This document shows positions 35,625 to 41,192 of a stretch of DNA of 41,192 bases, piece by piece. The translations under genes and the position numbers were made by a program. The DNA lies in contig CALHGX010000071.1 of the NCBI GenBank assembly GCA_938031185.1, positions 1-41,192 on the forward strand, given 5' to 3'. The notes beneath the pieces were generated by a model. That model ran no database searches. It worked only from the letters and a program-made list of their open reading frames with translations, and was not told where the DNA came from. Each line of letters begins with the position of its first letter. Position 1 is the first letter of the stretch. The stretch is from an uncultured bacterium. GTDB taxonomy: Bacteria; Verrucomicrobiota; Kiritimatiellia; CAIKKV01; CALHGX01.

Positions 35625-36265
35625 CCGCGTGGGAAAACATGCTGCTGGCGGCGGTGCTGCTGACGGGCTTTGCGGCCGTTGGTTCCAGTCGTCTGGCCAC
35701 GGGCATTCGAGCGCTTGGCGCTCAGGGTGTGTTGGTCGGCGTGTTGCCGCTGGTCCACAGCGTCGCGGGCTGGAATCCACGTATGGTTGGTTTTGGGGCG
35801 GTGGTGGCGACGACGAAGGGCGTGTTGTTCCCTTGGCTGCTCTCGAGGGCCATTCGCGCCTCGCAGACCCGCCGGGAAACGGAGCCGGTGGTCGGCTATG
35901 GGGCCTCCCTGGCCCTGGCGGCGGTGCTGCTGCCGGCGGCCTTCTGGCTGGCGGATCGGGCGCCGCTGGCGGTGTCGCAGGCGGGGGCTTTGATGGCGCC
36001 GACCGCCTTCACGCTGATGGGCATGGGGTTGTTTCTGATGGTGGCGCGCCGGACGGCGGTAAGTCAGGTGCTGGGGTACCTGATGCTGGAAAATGGAATC
36101 CACACCTTTGGTTTGACCGTGTTCACCCATTTGCCGTTACTCGTGGAACTGGGGGTGCTGATGGACGCCTTTGTGGCGGTTTTCGCCATGGGCATTGCGA
36201 TTGACCACATCAACCGTGAGTTCGATCACATGGACACCACACGCCTGACTTCGTTGAAAGGTTGA
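35621..36265 (+). CDS. Ehr/hydrogenase-4-like subunit HyfE/EhrC (NuoK-like)
   Basis: This 214-residue membrane protein with about seven helices contains a NuoK-like core (SQVLGYLMLENGIHTFGLTVF, with the conserved Glu of a membrane helix) in a longer HyfE-type protein. The C-terminus ends in GIAIDHINREFDHMDTTRLTSLKG, typical of HyfE. It overlaps the preceding gene by ATGA; a five-codon upstream start is disfavoured by that coupling. Confidence 0.9.
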   Translation: MTAWENMLLAAVLLTGFAAVGSSRLATGIRALGAQGVLVGVLPLVHSVAGWNPRMVGFGAVVATTKGVLFPWLLSRAIRASQTRRETEPVVGYGASLALAAVLLPAAFWLADRAPLAVSQAGALMAPTAFTLMGMGLFLMVARRTAVSQVLGYLMLENGIHTFGLTVFTHLPLLVELGVLMDAFVAVFAMGIAIDHINREFDHMDTTRLTSLKG

Positions 36266-36269
36266 CGTC

Positions 36270-37742
36270 ATGGCAAGCGCATGGATATTGCCCGCCCTAT
36301 TGCTGGGGCCGTTGTTGATGGCGGCATGCTGTCTGATTCCGCGGAGCGCCGACGCCGTGATTCGGTTCTGCGCCGTTGGAACTCTAGTGCTGGCCATACC
36401 GGGCGCGGCGGCGGTGCGCCACGCGGCGGCGCTGGGGCCGCTTTTTGCCGCCGAGCGGTGGCTGATGGTGGATGCCTTGTCGGCCTATCATTTGATTATC
36501 CTGCTGGTGGTGTTCGGATTCAGCGCGTTGTTTGCGCCATTCTATTTTGCTGGAGAAATTCGTTCTGGGCGATTCGGTGTCCGCACGGCCGCGCGCTATG
36601 GCGCGCTCTGGTTCGGCACAATCGGCGCAATGCTGCTGGTGGTGTTGTCCAACAATTTGGCGTTGATGTGGGTTGGCGTGGAAGCAACAACCCTTCTCAC
36701 GGCTTTCCTGATTCGCCTTCAGGTCGGGCCGGCCGCGCTGGAGGCGATGTGGAAATACCTGGTGATGTGCTCCGTGGGCGTAGCCCTTGCGTTCATGGGC
36801 ACGTTGTTGGCGGCCGCCTCAGCGGGCGGAACCGGCGAGTCGGCGCTGCTTGGGACGGATCTGATGAGGCGCGCCGAACAGCTTAATCCACGGATGATCA
36901 AGGCGGCGTTTCTATTCCTCGTGGTGGGCTACGGCACCAAGGCCGGTTTGGCGCCGATGCACAACTGGCTGCCGGATGCGCACAGTCAGGCGCCGGCGCC
37001 GGTCTCTGCCGTTTTTTCCGGTTTTCTGCTCAACACCGCCTTGTATGCCCTCCTGCGGTACTTGCCGATTGTGGAAGCCGCCACCGGCCAGGCGGGCTGG
37101 GCGCGTGGCATCCTTGTGGCGTTCGGGCTGCTGTCGCTGGTCGTGGCGGCCGGGTTTCTCGCGGCGCAGCGGGAGGTGAAGCGTCTGCTGGCATATTCTT
37201 CCATTGAGCATGTGGGGCTGATGGCGTTGGGCGCCGGTTTGGGCGGGGTAGGGGCCGTGGCGGCGCTCTTTCATGCGCTGAATCATTCGCTTTGCAAGAG
37301 CGTGGCCTTCTGTTGTGCCGGCCAGCTTGGCCGCATCCGGGGCACGCTGGACCTCCGGCGGCTGGCGGGCTCAGTGCGCGTGGCGCCGGTCTGGGGTACG
37401 GGCCTGTTTGTGGCGTTGCTGGCCCTGATTGGCGCCGCACCTTTCGCGATTTTCATGAGCAAGTTCTTGATTGTGAAAGCCGCGGCGGATGCCGGGCGCT
37501 ACGGTGTCATGGCGCTGGCCCTGGCCGGCTTGGCCGCGGTATTCATCAGTGTGCTCCGGCATGCGGTGGCGCTGGCATGGGCGCCGGCCGACGCTGTCGT
37601 CGCCCCGCAGAAAACGTCCATACGGGCCGCCGCGCTGGTGGCACTGCCGCTGGCGGCAGTACTCGCGCTCGGACTCTGGATCCCGCGGCCGTTCGCGGCC
37701 TTGTTGCTGCGGGCCGCCCGGATCATCGGAGGATTCGGATGA
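36270..37742 (+). CDS. Ehr/hydrogenase-4-like subunit HyfF/EhrD (NuoN/M-like)
   Basis: This 490-residue member of the antiporter-like family has about 14 membrane helices. The channel motifs are clear: NNLALMWVGVEATTLLTAFL (conserved Glu), VGYGTKAGLAPMHNWLPDAHSQAPAPVSA (conserved Lys) and FHALNHSLCKSVAF. With HyfB it gives the complex two antiporter-like pumping modules. It starts 4 bases after the previous gene and ends by ATGA overlap with the large subunit gene. Confidence 0.92.
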   Translation: MASAWILPALLLGPLLMAACCLIPRSADAVIRFCAVGTLVLAIPGAAAVRHAAALGPLFAAERWLMVDALSAYHLIILLVVFGFSALFAPFYFAGEIRSGRFGVRTAARYGALWFGTIGAMLLVVLSNNLALMWVGVEATTLLTAFLIRLQVGPAALEAMWKYLVMCSVGVALAFMGTLLAAASAGGTGESALLGTDLMRRAEQLNPRMIKAAFLFLVVGYGTKAGLAPMHNWLPDAHSQAPAPVSAVFSGFLLNTALYALLRYLPIVEAATGQAGWARGILVAFGLLSLVVAAGFLAAQREVKRLLAYSSIEHVGLMALGAGLGGVGAVAALFHALNHSLCKSVAFCCAGQLGRIRGTLDLRRLAGSVRVAPVWGTGLFVALLALIGAAPFAIFMSKFLIVKAAADAGRYGVMALALAGLAAVFISVLRHAVALAWAPADAVVAPQKTSIRAAALVALPLAAVLALGLWIPRPFAALLLRAARIIGGFG

Positions 37743-39208
37743 AGGATTTCCTTTCCATTGCTCCAGCTCGGCAGATCCCGATCGAGGCCGTGCCCATGTT
37801 TCCCGTGGAGGAGTTCCGCGAGCGCGTAATCGCCGCGACGCGAAATGGGATGAGATTGATCGCGTTGCCAGGCCGGCGGACCGAGGCAGGAAGCGTCCGA
37901 GTGTTGGCCGTCCTGGCGTCCGACAAAGCCGGCGCGCTGTTTCTGGGCGAAACGGAAATGGATGGGGAATATGCGGCATTGACGAGAGACCGCCCGTTCG
38001 CACAAGCGTTTGAGCGGGAGTTGGCGGAAGAATGGGGCCTTAGGCCGCTCGGTCATCCCTGGCTCAAGCCGCTGCGTTTTCCATGTGGGCGGCCTGGCGT
38101 GACCGATTTTCTGGTCGTGCAGGGCGAAGGCATACACGAGATTTCCGTCGGGCCCGTGCATGCGGGCATCATCGAGCCCGGTCACTTCCGTTTTCAATGC
38201 GCCGGCGAGAACGTAGTGCATCTGGAAATCGCGCTCGGATATCAGCACCGCGGTGTCGAACAATCCATCTGCAAGGCGCCGGCGCAACGGCGTGTGTGCT
38301 ATTTCGAGACGCTCGCGGGGGACACAACAATTGGCCACACCACGGCGTATGCCCAAGCCATGGAGGCGCTGAGTGACGCCCCGGCGCCGCCTCGGGCCGA
38401 GGCGTTGCGCGCCATTGCGCTGGAACTCGAACGGCTGGCCAATCACACAGGTGATTTGGGCGCCCTGGCCAATGACGTGGGATTTCTGCCGACGGCTTCC
38501 TACTGTGGCCGGCTTCGCGGTGATTTCCTGAACATGACGGCCTTGATTTGCGGCAGCCGCTTCGGACGCGGATTGGTGCGTCCCGGCGGCGTGTGCTTCG
38601 ACTTGGAGCCCAGCCGGAGCGACGAGTTGCGGCGGCGATTGGACGAGGTTGAAAAAGACGCGCGAAGCGCCGTCGAACTGTTGTGGTCCACCCCCACTGT
38701 TATGGCGCGATTCGAGGGCGTGGGGGTGGTTTCGACGGATGTGGCGCGAACCCTGGGATTGGTGGGACCAGCAGCCCGGGCGGCGGGGTTGGATCAAGAT
38801 GCGCGCAGGGATTTCCCGTCGGGCTGGTATCGCTTTCACCACATTCCGACGGCGACATGGAGCACGGGCGACGTGTTTGGACGGGCCTTTGTACGCTGGT
38901 TAGAGATTCAGCGTTCGCTCGCGTTTCTGCGCGAAACTCTTTCCGCCTTGCCGGCGGGGGAGAGCAACAGGCCACCGAAGGCGCTGCTGCCGCAGCGTTT
39001 GACCGTCACGATGACGGAAAGCTGGCGAGGAGAAACGGTGCATGTGGCCATGACCGACGAACACGGGGCACTAGCCTTGTATAAGGTGGTGGACCCCTCC
39101 TTCCGAAATTGGATGGGGTTGGCGGTGGCCATGCGCGGTCAGCAGATATCGGATTTCCCCCTGTGCAACAAAAGTTTCAACCTGTCTTACTGCGGCCACG
39201 ATTTATGA
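37739..39208 (+). CDS. Ehr large subunit (HyfG/NuoCD-like) lacking [NiFe] cysteines
   Basis: This 489-residue protein joins an N-terminal NuoC-like domain (about 1-115) to a NuoD/HycE-like domain (about 120-489; GPVHAGIIEPG at 138-148, HRGVEQ at 170-175). In group 4 hydrogenases the nickel is held by CGxC after the ER-like motif and by DPCxxC near the end. Here the first site reads ETLAGDTTIGH (AGDT at 193-196) and the second DPSFRNW (452-458), so all four ligands are lost. The protein cannot assemble a [NiFe] site. This matches the energy-converting hydrogenase-related (Ehr) group. What it reduces or oxidises is unknown. It overlaps the previous gene by ATGA. Confidence 0.9.
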   Translation: MKDFLSIAPARQIPIEAVPMFPVEEFRERVIAATRNGMRLIALPGRRTEAGSVRVLAVLASDKAGALFLGETEMDGEYAALTRDRPFAQAFERELAEEWGLRPLGHPWLKPLRFPCGRPGVTDFLVVQGEGIHEISVGPVHAGIIEPGHFRFQCAGENVVHLEIALGYQHRGVEQSICKAPAQRRVCYFETLAGDTTIGHTTAYAQAMEALSDAPAPPRAEALRAIALELERLANHTGDLGALANDVGFLPTASYCGRLRGDFLNMTALICGSRFGRGLVRPGGVCFDLEPSRSDELRRRLDEVEKDARSAVELLWSTPTVMARFEGVGVVSTDVARTLGLVGPAARAAGLDQDARRDFPSGWYRFHHIPTATWSTGDVFGRAFVRWLEIQRSLAFLRETLSALPAGESNRPPKALLPQRLTVTMTESWRGETVHVAMTDEHGALALYKVVDPSFRNWMGLAVAMRGQQISDFPLCNKSFNLSYCGHDL

Positions 39209-39218
39209 GGAAGCGGAC

Positions 39219-39965
39219 ATGATCGAAATACTGCGCGCCCGAATCCTGCAGCGGCATCGCACCATCGCCTGGCCAAGGCAGGAACCGATCTTGCCCGATC
39301 GTTTCCGCGGCCGGCCGGTTTTGGATCCCGCGAAGTGTGCGGCAGGATGTCGCCGATGCCGGGAGGCGTGTCCCGTCGGCGCCATCGAGACGGAAAGCGG
39401 TTTGCGGCTGGACATGGGGCGCTGCCTTTTCTGCGCCGCTTGTGCGGAAGCATGTCCTTTCGGCGCCATTCGCTTTTCGACGGATTACCGCTTGTCTGCA
39501 TGCCGTCGAGAGGACCTGGTGTTGGACGGAAAAATGAAATCCTGCGCCAGGACGCTGGACGAACAAATGCGTCGGCTCTTTGGCCGATCCCTCAAGCTTC
39601 GGCAGGTCAGCGCCGGGGGCTGCAATGCCTGTGAGGCGGACGTCAACGTACTGACGACCGTGGTCTTTGATCTGGGCCGTTTCGGCATTCAGTTCGTCGC
39701 GTCGCCTCGTCATGCGGATGGCTTGCTGGTTACCGGTCCCGTTTCCAAAAACATGGAAGAGGCCTTGGTCAAGACCTATGAGGCTGTACCGGCGCCGAAA
39801 CTGGTTATTGCCGTTGGCGCTTGCGCCATTTCAGGGGGGGCGTATCGAGGCCATCCGAAAACATGCAACGGCGTGTCGTCCGTCTTGCCGGTGGACCTGT
39901 TTGTCCCCGGCTGTCCTCCGCATCCGATGAGCATCTTGGAAGGCTTGGTGCAGTGGCTCAAGTAA
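39219..39965 (+). CDS. Ehr small subunit: ferredoxin domain fused to NuoB/HyfI-like domain
   Basis: This 248-residue protein carries two [4Fe-4S] motifs: Cys40, 44, 47, 51 (CX3CX2CX3CP) and Cys69, 72, 75, 79 (CX2CX2CX3CP), as in HycF/HyfH/NuoI. It also carries a NuoB/HyfI domain with cluster ligands Cys135, Cys138, Cys202 (VGACAISGG) and Cys232 (PGCPPHPMSILEGL). Separate HyfH and HyfI genes are thus fused. It would carry electrons from an unknown donor to the large subunit. It starts 10 bases after the large subunit and is the last gene of the operon. Confidence 0.92.
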   Translation: MIEILRARILQRHRTIAWPRQEPILPDRFRGRPVLDPAKCAAGCRRCREACPVGAIETESGLRLDMGRCLFCAACAEACPFGAIRFSTDYRLSACRREDLVLDGKMKSCARTLDEQMRRLFGRSLKLRQVSAGGCNACEADVNVLTTVVFDLGRFGIQFVASPRHADGLLVTGPVSKNMEEALVKTYEAVPAPKLVIAVGACAISGGAYRGHPKTCNGVSSVLPVDLFVPGCPPHPMSILEGLVQWLK

Positions 39966-40268
39966 TAGGGCTGTCGGAAGAACGATCGGCCGCCCAAGAT
40001 GACGCGGGAGAAGTGTACGTCATTGTTCATCAAAACCGGATTGAGAGCTCGTTGCCCTTCCGATGAGACATGCAGCCAAGGGGAAGCCTTGTCGGCGATA
40101 ACTCGACGACATGCACTTTGACCGGGATGGCACTCGCCAAGCCTTGCGCGGTCCCGCCGGTGCAGATTGGATCGCCTACGATGCTTGCCGGAATCGCTGG
40201 GTAATTCCGCCAAAGATTCCGTGCGCGGAAAACGCCGACGATATGACGGTCGCCCCGCCGTCGGTTGT
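39966..40268. other. Intergenic region without a recognised gene
   Basis: This 303-base stretch follows the Ehr operon. Open frames exist on both strands (for example minus 40395-40030), but none has a recognisable motif or a clear ribosome site. I see no strong terminator hairpin with a T-run for the Ehr operon. A small palindrome GTTG-TT-CAAC lies near 40260-40275. Confidence 0.4.
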
Positions 40269-40915
40269 TCAACGGATGCTGATAATGGCACCTGCGGGCG
40301 GATAATGGTAAGTCAGATTGTCGAATACCCCTGCTGTGCCGCTGCTTCCGCGATAGTTCATGATGCCAAAGTATATTCCGTCCACATCGCTCCAATTCGA
40401 ATTCGTGTAGGAATTGTCCACCGTCAACCCGCCGCCACGAACGGTCCAGTCAAACACGGATCCAGAGACGCGCGTGACGGTGATTGTGCTAATGCCCGTT
40501 TGCGTCCCGATGCCGGTGATGTAATTGGGGTCGTCAGAATCAATGGCCCAAAACTGACTAGAGTTTATATGCCATATGACGTACATATCCACTCCGTTTT
40601 CGGCAGGGTTGGTGGCCAGGGCGATTCCCGCGGCCGTGAAAGAGCCAACCGTGTTCAGCATGAACTCCACGGACGCGCTGTCTCCGACGTGCAGCTTATC
40701 GCCGTTCATCCAGTACCAAGGACCGTTGCTTCGCCGGTCCACGTCGGTTCGAACTGGTCGGCCCCATTGCGGGCATAATCGGCTGTTCCGCTTCCATAAG
40801 TGATTGCTTTGTTGTAAGAGGCTGATGAATCGCTGGAGAAGTCGTCCAGGATCTTCATTTGAGCCGAGGCCGCAACCGCCCAACCAACCAACACAATCGT
40901 CACTACCGTTTTCAT
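40269..40915 (-). pseudogene. Secreted lectin-like (jelly-roll) protein, apparently frameshifted
   Basis: An N-terminal piece starting at 40915 after GGGAGG has a clear signal peptide (MKTVVTIVLVGWAVAASAQ) and then MKILDDFSSDSSASYNK. It stops at 40706. The continuation lies in another frame, from about SNGPWYWMNGDKLHVGD onward to the stop at 40269. The join is near 40725-40745 and is equivalent to a 1-base deletion. Together they form a secreted beta-sandwich (concanavalin/LamG-like) with SASVEFML, DGIYFGIMN and VFDNLTYHY. This layout is common for proteins with a C-terminal sorting tail, which is not visible here. It could be a decayed gene or a sequencing error. Confidence 0.6.
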
Positions 40916-41192
40916 TATGCCCTCCCTTCGAGTAAGGCGTCTCCTATTACGCCAACAACTGTACGACGCAGCAACCTCCTTCTTGAAGGCCGGAAGAGAA
41001 ATGCCCTTACTAAGCTTGTTGATATTTATGCAAGAGATGGCGGAGAGTGCAGAACCGATTGCGATGTGGGAAATGAGCGGCAAATACAGGCGTCGGCGAA
41101 GGGGGGCGAACATCGTTTACCCCAGCGACCCCGCGCCAATCGCCGGTTTTTCTCGCCGCTCCTCAAAAAAATACGAATTTTTCGACCACTTG
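40916..41192. other. Upstream region of the secreted gene, to window end
   Basis: This region is less GC-rich than the rest. A small hairpin GGCGT...ACGCC (40936-40953) lies just before the secreted gene's ribosome site. The window ends in an AT-rich stretch with a run of A (41166-41172). No gene is supported here. Confidence 0.3.

Noticed and set aside
32775-39965. Calling the operon a formate hydrogenlyase or hydrogenase 4
   Set aside because: The large subunit lacks all four [NiFe]-binding cysteines, and no formate dehydrogenase or hydrogenase maturation gene is in the window.
40030-40395. Minus-strand open frame of 121 residues at the end of the secreted gene
   Set aside because: No family resemblance, no ribosome site, and partly antisense or out of frame to the lectin-like gene.

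Overview
The window is GC-rich DNA from a Gram-negative bacterium: it encodes an outer-membrane porin, a TatA protein and secreted proteins with signal peptides. Several traits suggest the PVC group (Verrucomicrobiota, Kiritimatiellota or Lentisphaerota). These are the style of the omega subunit, a dnaK-groES-groEL string, very large membrane glycosyltransferase fusions with a galactose-binding-like domain, and a secreted lectin-like protein. The phylum is an inference from gene style, not from a marker comparison. I see no rRNA, tRNA, CRISPR array, insertion sequence or prophage.

Left part (1-15.5 kb), mostly core functions. A divergent EF-G-like GTPase is followed by a PflX-type radical SAM protein that appears to start at a CTG codon. 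Next come yebC-ruvC-ruvA-ruvB (Holliday junction processing) and a sorbose-phosphate-reductase-like dehydrogenase. A chaperone operon, dnaK-groES-groEL, lies behind a non-CIRCE inverted repeat and ends in a strong intrinsic terminator. Then rpoZ-smpB-tatA, two minus-strand envelope proteins (a TPR protein and an unknown secreted protein), and purM.

Middle (15.5-27 kb), cell-surface polysaccharide and sensing. A 1542-residue protein joins a secreted-type N-terminus, a GT-C-like membrane region, a sugar-binding-like domain and a complete GT9 glycosyltransferase. It is followed by folB and the nucleotide-sugar genes wecB, a UDP-glucuronate 4-epimerase type gene and ugd, which would supply UDP-ManNAc, UDP-GlcA and UDP-GalA. 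A PhoB/PhoR-like two-component system follows and converges on the next operon with overlapping stop codons.

Right part (27-32 kb), minus strand: an ammonium operon amt-glnB-torF with a good sigma-54 promoter, then a two-TM potassium channel with a degenerate RCK domain, and corA.

Far right (32-40 kb): a tightly coupled seven-gene operon. It opens with an HTH/PTS-EIIA fusion and continues with four membrane subunits and two soluble-arm subunits of a group-4-hydrogenase-like complex. The large subunit has lost all four [NiFe]-ligand cysteines, so this is not a hydrogenase. It fits the energy-converting hydrogenase-related (Ehr) class, whose redox reaction is unknown. The phosphorelay-type first gene is the most interesting feature of the window. 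The last 1.2 kb holds an apparently frameshifted secreted lectin-like gene and poorly explained sequence.
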